Source: Gemmatimonadales bacterium (GTDB lineage Bacteria; Gemmatimonadota; Gemmatimonadetes; Gemmatimonadales; GWC2-71-9). From it: DNA of 25,061 nt. The notes under the pieces are model-generated. The model was given only the letters and a program-made list of their open reading frames with translations, did no database searches and was not told the DNA's origin. This document shows, piece after piece, positions 1 to 7,115 of the stretch (positions are counted from its first letter, which is position 1; every line of letters begins with the position of its first letter). Where the stretch lies: the NCBI GenBank assembly GCA_025924275.1, contig JAICEH010000005.1:1-25061 (forward strand). Reading direction: 5' to 3'. A program made the position numbers and the translations under genes.

Positions 1-522
1 CCCGTCGTCTCGTGGCTGGGCTGGCGGGCGGCGGGACCGAGGGGTGGCGGCTGGAGCACGGCCCGGGAGGCCGTGGTGCCGCGGCTCACCGCACTGCTCG
101 CGCCCGGCGCGGATCGGGTCGTCACCGCGGAGGTCCGGCAGTTCACGCAGGTCCCGCTGGCGCTTCGCGAGCTCGCGGTGGAGGCGGCACGCCTCCTCCG
201 GCGGACCGCGTCCGCCCGGGCCGGGCCCGCCGTGCGCACCCCCGGCGCCGCGGCGCTCCGGCATCGGCTGCTGGGCGAGGCGGCGCGGGCCCGACGGAGC
301 CGCGACGAAGGCCGGCTCGCGCGGCTCGATGCCTGGCTCGGCTTCCTCTCGCGCGGCCACACGGCGGGGGAAGCGCGCCTGGTCGAGCGGGCGGCCCGCG
401 CCGCCGGGGGCGGCGACCCCTTCGTCGAGGCCCCGCCCGGCGGTGGGGTGCCCGCCTGCGGCCTTCCCGCGGCGCTCGCCGTCCGGCTCACCGGCCTCGT
501 CGTGTTCGCGGAGGCAGGGTGA
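1..522 (+). CDS. C-terminal fragment of an unrecognised protein
   Basis: The frame is open from the first base of the window and stops with TGA at 520-522, so the gene starts upstream. About 173 residues are visible. They are Arg/Ala-rich and probably alpha-helical in the middle (charged stretch around residues 100-140 with RGHTAGEARLVE), and they end in a hydrophobic LTGLVVFAEAG tail. There is no signal peptide, membrane segment or catalytic motif in the visible part. A GTG at 73 could be mistaken for a start, but the frame continues upstream without a stop. I do not recognise the family. A C-terminal accessory region of a helicase-type protein crossed my mind but is not supported by any motif. 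Codon use matches the neighbours, so the frame is likely real coding sequence. Confidence 0.5.
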   Translation, partial: PVVSWLGWRAAGPRGGGWSTAREAVVPRLTALLAPGADRVVTAEVRQFTQVPLALRELAVEAARLLRRTASARAGPAVRTPGAAALRHRLLGEAARARRSRDEGRLARLDAWLGFLSRGHTAGEARLVERAARAAGGGDPFVEAPPGGGVPACGLPAALAVRLTGLVVFAEAG

Positions 523-528
523 TAGGAT
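523..528 (+). promoter_or_regulatory. Extended -10 promoter candidate for the HAD gene
   Basis: TAGGAT at 523-528 is preceded by TGA, giving the extended -10 pattern TGnTAnnnT. Its last base is 8 nt before the ATG at 537, so transcription would start at or next to the start codon, giving a leaderless or nearly leaderless message. The TG of the element is the TG of the upstream stop codon. No good -35 hexamer is visible at 16-18 bp. The call rests on the pattern alone. Confidence 0.35.
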
Positions 529-536
529 TCGGCCCC

Positions 537-1202
537 ATGCGCCGGTACCGCACCCTCCTCTTCGACCTCGACGGGACGCTGATCGACTCGGTCGGCCTGA
601 TCGTGGACAGCTACCACCACACGATGGCGGCCCACGGGCTCCCGCGGCAGAGCGACGCGTTCTGGACCCGGAGCATCGGCATCCCGCTCCGGGAGCAGCT
701 GGCGCCGTTTGCCAGCGGCCCGGCCACGGTCGACGCGATGGTGGCCACGTACCGCGCCTACAACCTCGCGCACCACGACAGCCGGGTCCGCCGCTTTCCC
801 GGGGTCACGGAGGCGGTGGCCGCGCTCCACGCCGCCGGGTGCCGCCTCGGCCTCGTCACGAGCAAGAACCGGGAGGGCTCGCTCCGCGGTCTCGGCGTGG
901 CCGGTCTGGCGGAGGTGTTCGAGCTGATCGTCTCCGCCGACGACGTGACCCGCCCGAAGCCCCATCCCGAGCCGGTGCTCCGGGCGCTGGCCGGACTCGG
1001 CGCATCGCCGGGCGAGTCGGTGTACGTGGGAGACAGCGTGCACGACCTGGAGAGCGGACGCGCGGCCGGGGTGGCCACCGCGGCGGTGGTGTGGGGCGCC
1101 TTCCCGCGGGAGGCGCTCGCCCCCGCCCGCCCGGACCACTGGATCGAGACTGCCGCGGACCTGCTCGGCCTCGCCGGCGGTCAGGCCGCCAGCCGGGGCT
1201 GA
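537..1202 (+). CDS. HAD-superfamily phosphatase (phosphoglycolate phosphatase/PpaX-like)
   Basis: A 221-residue cytoplasmic hydrolase of the haloacid dehalogenase superfamily, expected to remove phosphate from a small phosphorylated metabolite. Motif I is DLDGTLIDS with nucleophile Asp10 and acid/base Asp12. A helical C1 cap follows (about residues 17-85). Motif II is Thr108/Ser109 in LVTSKN, motif III Lys141 in RPKPHP, and motif IV GDSVHD with Asp166 and Asp170. Length and cap type fit the phosphoglycolate phosphatase/pyrophosphatase PpaX group, but the true substrate cannot be read from the sequence. ATG 537 is chosen over GTG 519 because motif I then sits at the usual distance from the N-terminus. 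The 3' end overlaps the convergent glycosyltransferase by 22 bp, so the two genes share their last codons tail to tail. Confidence 0.9.
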   Translation: MRRYRTLLFDLDGTLIDSVGLIVDSYHHTMAAHGLPRQSDAFWTRSIGIPLREQLAPFASGPATVDAMVATYRAYNLAHHDSRVRRFPGVTEAVAALHAAGCRLGLVTSKNREGSLRGLGVAGLAEVFELIVSADDVTRPKPHPEPVLRALAGLGASPGESVYVGDSVHDLESGRAAGVATAAVVWGAFPREALAPARPDHWIETAADLLGLAGGQAASRG

Positions 1203-2305
1203 GCCTCGGCCACGCGCCGGTAGTCCGCGACCACGCCGTCGAAGACGGCGTCCCAGGTCCGGGACCGCGCCGTGGCGAGTGCTCCCGCGGCGAGGCGGGC
1301 ACGGAGCGGCGCGTCGGCAAGGAGGCGCGCGAGGCCGGCGGCGAATGCCCCGGCATCGTCGGGCTCGGCCAGCCAGGCGTTCCTCCCGTGGGCCGCGAAG
1401 TCGAGCACGCCGCCGGCCCCGGCCGCGACGGACGGCAGGCCCGACGCCATCGCCTCGAGCAGCACGTTGCCGAAGGTCTCCGTCGTGGACGGAAAGGCGA
1501 AGAGGTCGGCGCTGGCATAGGCCGCGGCCAGGCGGTCATCCTCGAGGACGCCCGCCAGGTGGACGCCCGGGAGGCCACTCGCCGCGATGCCGCCCGCCAG
1601 GGGGCCCTTCCCCACGAAGACCAGCTGTGCCGTCCCGCGCGCACTCCCCAGCCGCCGCCACGCCTCCAGGAGCAGCCCGACGTTCTTCTCGCGGGCGAGC
1701 CGGCCCACGTACAGGACGACCGGGCCGCCGAACCGCGCGCGCCACGCCTCGCTCCGGTGCCGGGGGTCGAAGATCGGCTCCACGCCGCGGCTCCAGATCC
1801 CGGTGTGCCGGACGCCGCGCACGTGGAGGTGGGATTCGTAGACGCGGCTGGGGCAGAGCACCAGCGCCGCGCGGCCGTAGAACCAGCGCAGCCAGCGCCA
1901 CCCGGCATCGACCACCCAATCCAGCCGGTAGCGTGCCGCGTAGCGCTCGTAGTCGGTGTGGGCCGAGGCCACGACGGGCACGCCAAGGCGACCCGCCGCG
2001 CGGATGCCCGCGAGTCCCATCGCGAATTCGGTGGCGACGTGCACCACGTCGGGCCGGAATGCGGCCAGGTCGGCCACGATGGCGTCGAGCCTCGGGAACG
2101 CCCACTGGACGTCGGGATAGAGGAAGAGCGGGATGCTGGGGGAAGCGTGCAGCTCGCGCGGCACCGGCCCGGCGCCGCCGTAGGTGGCCGAGTAGACCCT
2201 GACCGCGTGGCCCCTCGCCTCGAGGCCGCGCGCAAGCCGGCGGAGGGTGAGCCCCACGCCGCTCACCATCGGCCAGTATACTTCGGAGAAGATCGCGATC
2301 CGCAT
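1181..2305 (-). CDS. GT4-family glycosyltransferase (MgtA/SqdX-like alpha-mannosyltransferase type)
   Basis: A 374-residue GT-B-fold retaining glycosyltransferase of family GT4, probably adding a hexose from a nucleotide sugar to a membrane lipid or glycan. The N-terminal half opens with MRIAIFSEVYWP and the Gly-rich SGVGLTLRRLARGL acceptor loop. It contains the HTDYERYAARY stretch typical of the MgtA/SqdX group around residues 116-125. The C-terminal half has VLYVGRLAREKN (197-208) and the donor-binding EX7E motif from Glu276 to Glu284 in the FPSTTETFGNVLLEA region. No signal peptide or TM segment is present, so it is likely peripheral to the inner membrane. The start is ATG with GAGG about 8 nt upstream. 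A promoter with 17-bp spacing lies just upstream. It is transcribed against both neighbours, so it is probably monocistronic. Exact sugar and acceptor are unknown. Confidence 0.88.
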   Translation of the reverse strand: MRIAIFSEVYWPMVSGVGLTLRRLARGLEARGHAVRVYSATYGGAGPVPRELHASPSIPLFLYPDVQWAFPRLDAIVADLAAFRPDVVHVATEFAMGLAGIRAAGRLGVPVVASAHTDYERYAARYRLDWVVDAGWRWLRWFYGRAALVLCPSRVYESHLHVRGVRHTGIWSRGVEPIFDPRHRSEAWRARFGGPVVLYVGRLAREKNVGLLLEAWRRLGSARGTAQLVFVGKGPLAGGIAASGLPGVHLAGVLEDDRLAAAYASADLFAFPSTTETFGNVLLEAMASGLPSVAAGAGGVLDFAAHGRNAWLAEPDDAGAFAAGLARLLADAPLRARLAAGALATARSRTWDAVFDGVVADYRRVAEAQPRLAA

Positions 2306-2336
2306 GGCAGCATCCTCGCGGGGCCCCCGCACGGCC

Positions 2337-2365
2337 ACGATACGGCCGGGTGACGCTCCGGTAAA
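2337..2365 (-). promoter_or_regulatory. Sigma70-type promoter for the GT4 gene
   Basis: On the minus strand TTTACC (2365-2360) and TATCGT (2342-2337) are separated by exactly 17 bp. Each hexamer matches the TTGACA/TATAAT consensus at 4 of 6 positions. The start site would fall near 2330, leaving a leader of about 25 nt that contains the GAGG ribosome-binding site. This is the best -35/-10 pair in the 123-bp divergent gap 2306-2428. I see no equally good promoter there for the plus-strand hydrolase. Confidence 0.4.
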
Positions 2366-2428
2366 GGCGGCGGCAGCGGGGGACCGGATGGACGTGCCAC
2401 GAGACCGGACCAGGGAGGCGGCGACCCG

Positions 2429-3802
2429 GTGATGCGACTCGACTTCGCGGGCGACCATCGCATCGCCGCCCCGCGGCGCCTGGTGTGGGACCTCCTGCTC
2501 GACCCCGAGGCGGTGCGACGGTGCGCCCACGGCGTCGAGCGGATCGATGTGGTGGACGCGACCCACTGGGTGGTGCACATCGCGGTCGGCGTCGGCCCGC
2601 TCTCCATCCGGATGCACTACCGCACCCTGATGCGGAACCTGCGGGAGCCGGAGTCGGCCGAGATGTGGCTGGACGGGACCGGGGCCGGCACCGAGATGCG
2701 GCTCCGGACCGGCATCCGGCTGGTCGAGCCCGAGCCGGGCCTCACCCACCTGCACTGGGACGCGGACGCCGAAGTCGAGGGAATGGCCGCGGGGCTGGGG
2801 CGCCGGCTGGTCGAGGCCACCGCCCGGGGCTTCACCACCGACTTCTGGCGCCGGTTCGCGGAGGACGCCGCCCGGCACGCGGCCCGCGAGACCGCCGAGC
2901 GACCGGTGCCCGCCCCCGAGGCGCGGGTCACGCGGCGCCGGCTCACGCTCGACCAGCTTCCCGTGCGCATGGTGGCCGACGTCTACGGTGACGGCCGCGG
3001 CACGCCCCTGGTGCTGCTCCACGGGATGTGGTGCGAACGCGGGATGTTCCGCCGGATGGCGGAGGAGCTGGCCCGCACGCGGCAGGTGATCGTTCCCGAC
3101 CTCCGGGCCCACGGCGAGACGGCGGTCGCCCGGCCCGGCTGGGGCGTGGAGGACCTGGCGCAGGACGTGGTCCGGATGCTCGACGCGCTGGGCATCCCGC
3201 GGGCCGACGTGCTCGGCTTCTCGATGGGGGGCATGGCCGCGCTGCCGCTGGTGCTCCGCTGGCCGGACCGGGTGCGCGCGCTGGTGCTGGTGAGCGCCTC
3301 GGCCGAGCCGGAAGGGCCGGTCCGGCACGGGCAGATGCGCCTCCTCGCCGGAGTGCTCCGCCGGGCGGGCGTGCAGCCGGCGCTGATCGAGCCGGCCGTC
3401 GGCTACATGTTCTCGCCCGCCTTCCAGGCGCAGAGCCCGGACACGGTGCGCGACTGGTTCGCGGGCGTGGAGGGGATGACGGCGGAGTCGCTGGCCCAGG
3501 CGACGGATGCGGTCGCGAACCGACCGGACTGGACCAGCCGCCTCGGGGAGATCCACCACCCCGCCCTCGTCGTGGCCGGCTCGGTGGACACGACGATGCC
3601 GCCGCCCCATTCGGAGCGGCTGGCGGAGGCGCTCCCCCGGGGGCGGTACGTCTCGCTGGCCGAGGTCGGCCACGGCGTCCCGGTGGAGCGGCCGCACGAC
3701 CTGGCGGCGGTGGTCCGGGAGTTCCTCGACGGGCAGGGGACCGGGGAGCAGGGCGCGGGGCGCGAGGGGCGGGAAGCGGGGAGCCGCTCTCCCGCCACCT
3801 AG
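2429..3802 (+). CDS. SRPBCC (CoxG-like) domain fused to an alpha/beta hydrolase
   Basis: A 457-residue two-domain cytoplasmic protein. Residues 1-155 look like an SRPBCC/CoxG-type lipid- or ligand-binding helix-grip domain: an N-terminal strand then RRLVWDLLLDPEAVRRC, a central beta sheet, and a long C-terminal helix around 120-150. Residues 172-435 form an alpha/beta hydrolase: LLHGM (196-200, oxyanion region), nucleophile Ser265 in GFSMGG, acid Asp387 in AGSVDTTMPP and His415 in VGHGVP. The triad is complete, so it should be active, perhaps on a hydrophobic ester or thioester held by the first domain; that is inference. GTG 2429 has GGGAGG 10 nt upstream; ATG 2432 is three bases further on. 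The last ~23 residues are Gly/Arg/Glu-rich, lie outside the hydrolase fold and are encoded by a G-run tract. HMG-CoA reductase follows after 86 bp. Confidence 0.85.
   Translation: MMRLDFAGDHRIAAPRRLVWDLLLDPEAVRRCAHGVERIDVVDATHWVVHIAVGVGPLSIRMHYRTLMRNLREPESAEMWLDGTGAGTEMRLRTGIRLVEPEPGLTHLHWDADAEVEGMAAGLGRRLVEATARGFTTDFWRRFAEDAARHAARETAERPVPAPEARVTRRRLTLDQLPVRMVADVYGDGRGTPLVLLHGMWCERGMFRRMAEELARTRQVIVPDLRAHGETAVARPGWGVEDLAQDVVRMLDALGIPRADVLGFSMGGMAALPLVLRWPDRVRALVLVSASAEPEGPVRHGQMRLLAGVLRRAGVQPALIEPAVGYMFSPAFQAQSPDTVRDWFAGVEGMTAESLAQATDAVANRPDWTSRLGEIHHPALVVAGSVDTTMPPPHSERLAEALPRGRYVSLAEVGHGVPVERPHDLAAVVREFLDGQGTGEQGAGREGREAGSRSPAT
3731..3781 (+). other. G-quadruplex-type tract at the end of the hydrolase gene
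   Basis: The plus (mRNA-like) strand carries eight runs of three or four G in 51 bases, separated by gaps of 1-5 nt (CA, ACC, AGCA, CGC, CGCGA, C, AAGC). This fits the G3+N1-7 rule for a quadruplex twice over. It encodes the low-complexity tail of the hydrolase and ends about 107 bp before the HMG-CoA reductase start. A role in RNA folding, pausing or attenuation between the two genes is inference. Confidence 0.45.
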
Positions 3803-3888
3803 CCCTGCCGGCGTCCCGGAGCGACATTCCCCGGAGGTCCAGGGCGGGCGCGGACGCGCGCCGCCCGCTGCTTCCGGAGCCACCCCCC

Positions 3889-5430
3889 GTGCGCATTCCC
3901 GGCCTCGTCCTTCGCCAGCTCTACACCTTCGGCTCGCTCGCCCAGGACACCGTCGGCCTGACCTTCGGCCTCAAGAACCGGCTGGCCGACGCGACGATCC
4001 TCGGGATCCTCCGCGTCGCGGTCAACGGCCGGGATGTCCCCCTCAGCGAGGTCCTGGTGGACCTCGGCGACGGCCCGCCGGTGCCGGCCGGCTCGATCAC
4101 CGCCGAGCGGCCGCGGCCCTTCGGCCTGCGCCAGCAGGCGCAGATCCACGCCCGCGGCCTGCGGCTCGAGCTGGGCACCCACGAGATCCAGATCACCATC
4201 GACACCAAGCCGTTCGGGCCGCTCGAGCTCAAGGTGAAGGATGCGCTGCAGGGGGCTCCGGAGCGCCGGACGCACATCCCCTGCGTGAAGGAGGACAACC
4301 TCTCCGCCGGCATCATCGCCGAGCGGCAGAAGTTCGCCGAGGCGCTCACCGGCACGACGCTCCGGCACCTCCCGCACTACTCGTTCGACCCGGCGATGCT
4401 CAAGGGCAACATCGAGAACTTCGCCGGGGTGGCGCAGGTGCCGATCGGGTTCGCGGGTCCGCTCCTGATCAACGGGGAGCACGCCCAGGGGGAGTTCCTG
4501 ATCCCGCTGGCCACCACCGAGGGCACGCTGGTGGCGAGCTACAGCCGCGGGATGAAGGTGCTCAACCTCTCCGGGGGGGTCACCACGACCATCTCCGACG
4601 ACTGCATGCAGCGGGCGCCGGTGTTCGTGTTCGACTCGGCGCGCGAGGCCCGCGCGTTCCGCCAGTGGGTGTACGACCACCTCGACGACATCCGCCGGGA
4701 GGCCGAGGCCACGAGCCGGGTGGCGCGGCTGCTGTACATCGACCCCTACCTCTCGAACAAGTTCGCCTACCTCCGCTTCAACTTCTCGACCGGCGACGCG
4801 GCGGGGCAGAACATGGTGGGCCGGGCGACCTTCGCCGCCTGCTCCTGGATCCTGGAGCAGGTGCCGACGATCCGGCGGTTCTACCTGGAGTCGAACCTGG
4901 CCACCGACAAGAAGGCGAGCCAGGTCAACCTGATGCGGACGCGGGGCAAGCGGGTCACCGCGGAGGCGGTGATTCCGCGCGACGTGCTGGTGGCCAACCT
5001 GCGGGTGGAGCCGGAGAGCCTGGTGTACCACGCCGGGGTGGCGAACGTCGGGGCGATCCTCTCCGGCGCCAACAACAACGGGCTCCATTCGCCCAACGGC
5101 ATCACGGCGATGTTCATCGCCACCGGGCAGGACGTGGCGAACGTGGCGGAGGGCTCGGCGGCGATCGTCTACACCGAGCTCACGCCCGACGGCTCGCTCT
5201 ACCTGTCCATCACGATCCCGTCGCTCATCGTGGCCACCCACGGCGGCGGCACCGGCCTCGCCACCCAGCGGGAGTGCCTCGAGCTCCTCGGCTGCGTCGG
5301 GAAGGGCAAGGTCGGGAAGTTCACCGAGATCGTGGCGGGCGTCGTCCTGGCCGGGGAGATCTCCCTGGCGGCGGCGATCTCGTCGCTGGAGTGGGTGTCC
5401 TCCCACGAGCAGTACGGCCGCAACCGGTGA
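3889..5430 (+). CDS. Class I 3-hydroxy-3-methylglutaryl-CoA reductase with extra N-terminal domain
   Basis: A 513-residue protein. Residues 125-513 are a class I-type HMG-CoA reductase, the enzyme that makes mevalonate from HMG-CoA with two NADPH. Landmarks are ENFAGVAQVPIGFAGPL (176-191), catalytic Glu211 in ATTEGT, a GDAAGQNM cofactor loop (302-309) where GDAMGMN is usual, Lys341 in TDKK, Asp415 in ATGQD, GGGTGL (452-457) and His506 near the C-terminus. All four catalytic residues expected from the human enzyme are present. Residues 1-120 precede the enzyme and are predicted beta-rich (VAVNGRDVPL, VLVDLGDG, HEIQITIDTKPFG). They are not the membrane anchor of eukaryotic enzymes, and I cannot name the domain. 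GTG 3889 is chosen because GGAG lies 9 nt upstream. It couples to ubiB by a GTGA overlap. No other mevalonate gene is visible. Confidence 0.92.
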   Translation: MRIPGLVLRQLYTFGSLAQDTVGLTFGLKNRLADATILGILRVAVNGRDVPLSEVLVDLGDGPPVPAGSITAERPRPFGLRQQAQIHARGLRLELGTHEIQITIDTKPFGPLELKVKDALQGAPERRTHIPCVKEDNLSAGIIAERQKFAEALTGTTLRHLPHYSFDPAMLKGNIENFAGVAQVPIGFAGPLLINGEHAQGEFLIPLATTEGTLVASYSRGMKVLNLSGGVTTTISDDCMQRAPVFVFDSAREARAFRQWVYDHLDDIRREAEATSRVARLLYIDPYLSNKFAYLRFNFSTGDAAGQNMVGRATFAACSWILEQVPTIRRFYLESNLATDKKASQVNLMRTRGKRVTAEAVIPRDVLVANLRVEPESLVYHAGVANVGAILSGANNNGLHSPNGITAMFIATGQDVANVAEGSAAIVYTELTPDGSLYLSITIPSLIVATHGGGTGLATQRECLELLGCVGKGKVGKFTEIVAGVVLAGEISLAAAISSLEWVSSHEQYGRNR

Positions 5431-7115
5431 CCGTGGCCGCGCGGGAGCCGGGGCCGGCCGGCAGCGTCCCGGTCGCGCCGGCGTTCGAGGTGGCGCAGGT
5501 GCTGGAGCCGCCCGGCCTGGTCCGGCGGTTCCTGGTCACCCACCGGCACTTCGCGGGCCTCGTCTTCGGCGGGCTGGCCGCCTGGGTGCGCGCCCGGAAG
5601 GCGGAAGGCGCCCCGCGCGGGCTGGCGTACGTCGCCGCCCGGTCGGCGGTCCTCCTCAGCTGGCCGTTCCTCGACCGGGAGCTGGCGCGGCAGCCGTTCC
5701 CGGTGCAGCTCCGGCGCCGGCTCGAGCGGCTCGGGCCCACCTACATCAAGCTGGGCCAGATCCTCTCGCTGCGGGAGGACATCCTCCCCAAGCCGGTCAC
5801 CGAGGAGCTCAAGCGGCTGCTCTCCCGGCTGCCCGCGGTGCCCTACGAGGTGATCGAGGCGCTGATCGAGGACGATCTCGACCGCCCGATCGGCGAGGCG
5901 TTCCTCTGGGTGGACCCCGAGCCGCTCGGGAGCGCCTCGATCGGGCAGACGCACCGGGCCACCACCCGCGAGGGCGACCCCGTCATCATCAAGGTGCTCA
6001 AGCCCGGCACGCGCGAGATCCTGCAGCGGGACGCGCGGCTGCTCAAGCTCTTCGGCTCCCTCCTCCAGACGTTCCTGTCGCAGTACCAGCCGAAGAAGGT
6101 GATCCGCGAGTTCGTCGAGTACACGCTGCGCGAGGTGGACATGCGCCGCGAGGCCGACAACGCGGAGACCTTCGCGGCCAACTTCGCCGACCTGGACGAC
6201 GTCGTCTTCCCGACGATCCATCGCGAGCTCTCGGGGCCGAACGTCCTGACGATGGAGTTCCTCGACGGCATCCAGCCCGACCGTCCCGAGGCGGCGACGC
6301 TGCCGGAGGAGGACCGCCGGGTGCTGGTGGACCTCGGGGCGGCGTCGATCATCCGGATGCTGTATCGCGACGGCTTCTTCCACGCCGACCTCCATCCCGG
6401 CAACCTGCTGGTGCTCCCGGGCCCGAAGGTCGGGTTCATCGACCTCGGGATGGTCGGGCGGCTGGACGACCAGCTCCGGCGCACGCTGCTGTACTACTAC
6501 TTCTCCCTGGTGATGGGCGACGTGGACAGCGCCGCGCGGTACCTCGCCGCCACCGCGGAGCCGGGGGGCGGCGCCGACCCGGCGGCCTTCCGCCGCGAGG
6601 TGGTGGAGATCGCCAACCGCTGGCGCCGGTCGGCCAGCTTCGAGACCTACTCCCTCGGCCACCTGGTGCTCGACTCGGTCGCGCGCGGCGGCGCCTACCG
6701 GATGTACTTCCCGGTCGAGATGGTGCTGATGGTGAAGGCGCTGATCACCTTCGAGGGGGTGGGCCACATGCTGCTCCCCGGCTTCGACGTGGCCGAGGTG
6801 TCGAAGAAGCACGTCCGCGCCATCTTCATGGAGCAGTTCAGCCCGCTGCGCTTCCTGCAGGAGGGGATCCGCGGGACGCCGGACCTGGTGGACGCCGTGG
6901 CCAAGATGCCGCTCCTGATCACCGACGGGATCAAGGCCCTGGAGCAGACGGTCCAGCGCCACCCGGAGAACCCGTTCGCCGGCATCCGCGGTACCCTCAT
7001 CGGCGGGTTCTCCCTCGTGGCGGGCGCCCTCGTCCTGGGGCTGGGCGGGCCGTGGCCGCTCGGGGCGGCGCTCTTCCTGGCCGGCTTCCTGCTCTCGATG
7101 CGCAAGGGCGCGTGA
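5427..7115 (+). CDS. ubiB: UbiB/ABC1/ADCK family atypical kinase-like protein
   Basis: A 562-residue member of the ABC1/ADCK/UbiB family, ATP-binding proteins needed for ubiquinone or related isoprenoid-lipid metabolism at the inner membrane. Visible motifs: the KxGQ motif in PTYIKLGQ (104-111), the Ala-rich nucleotide loop LGSASIGQ (167-174), the ATP-binding Lys189 in IIKVLKPG, the family ExD signature in LREVDMRREADN (234-245), the catalytic-type HADLHPGN (319-326) and the metal-binding Asp339 in FIDLGMVG. The C-terminal ~45 residues hold two hydrophobic segments separated by the GGPWP turn, the usual membrane hairpin. Full length compares well with bacterial family members. GTG 5427 overlaps the reductase stop as GTGA, so translation is probably coupled. 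The substrate lipid is unknown. A quinone is suggested by the family and by the isoprenoid gene next door. Confidence 0.9.
   Translation: MTVAAREPGPAGSVPVAPAFEVAQVLEPPGLVRRFLVTHRHFAGLVFGGLAAWVRARKAEGAPRGLAYVAARSAVLLSWPFLDRELARQPFPVQLRRRLERLGPTYIKLGQILSLREDILPKPVTEELKRLLSRLPAVPYEVIEALIEDDLDRPIGEAFLWVDPEPLGSASIGQTHRATTREGDPVIIKVLKPGTREILQRDARLLKLFGSLLQTFLSQYQPKKVIREFVEYTLREVDMRREADNAETFAANFADLDDVVFPTIHRELSGPNVLTMEFLDGIQPDRPEAATLPEEDRRVLVDLGAASIIRMLYRDGFFHADLHPGNLLVLPGPKVGFIDLGMVGRLDDQLRRTLLYYYFSLVMGDVDSAARYLAATAEPGGGADPAAFRREVVEIANRWRRSASFETYSLGHLVLDSVARGGAYRMYFPVEMVLMVKALITFEGVGHMLLPGFDVAEVSKKHVRAIFMEQFSPLRFLQEGIRGTPDLVDAVAKMPLLITDGIKALEQTVQRHPENPFAGIRGTLIGGFSLVAGALVLGLGGPWPLGAALFLAGFLLSMRKGA

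Noticed and set aside
3844..3868. GCGGGCG/CGCCCGC inverted repeat upstream of the HMG-CoA reductase as a regulatory hairpin
   Set aside because: Only 7 bp of pure GC with an 11-nt loop; such pairs occur by chance at this base composition.
3799..5406. A 535-codon open frame opposite the HMG-CoA reductase
   Set aside because: Antisense shadow; the plus-strand protein has all four catalytic residues. High GC content makes long non-coding frames common throughout the window.
5199..6962. A 587-codon open frame opposite ubiB
   Set aside because: Antisense shadow rich in His/Arg/Glu/Gln; the UbiB motifs on the other strand explain the sequence.
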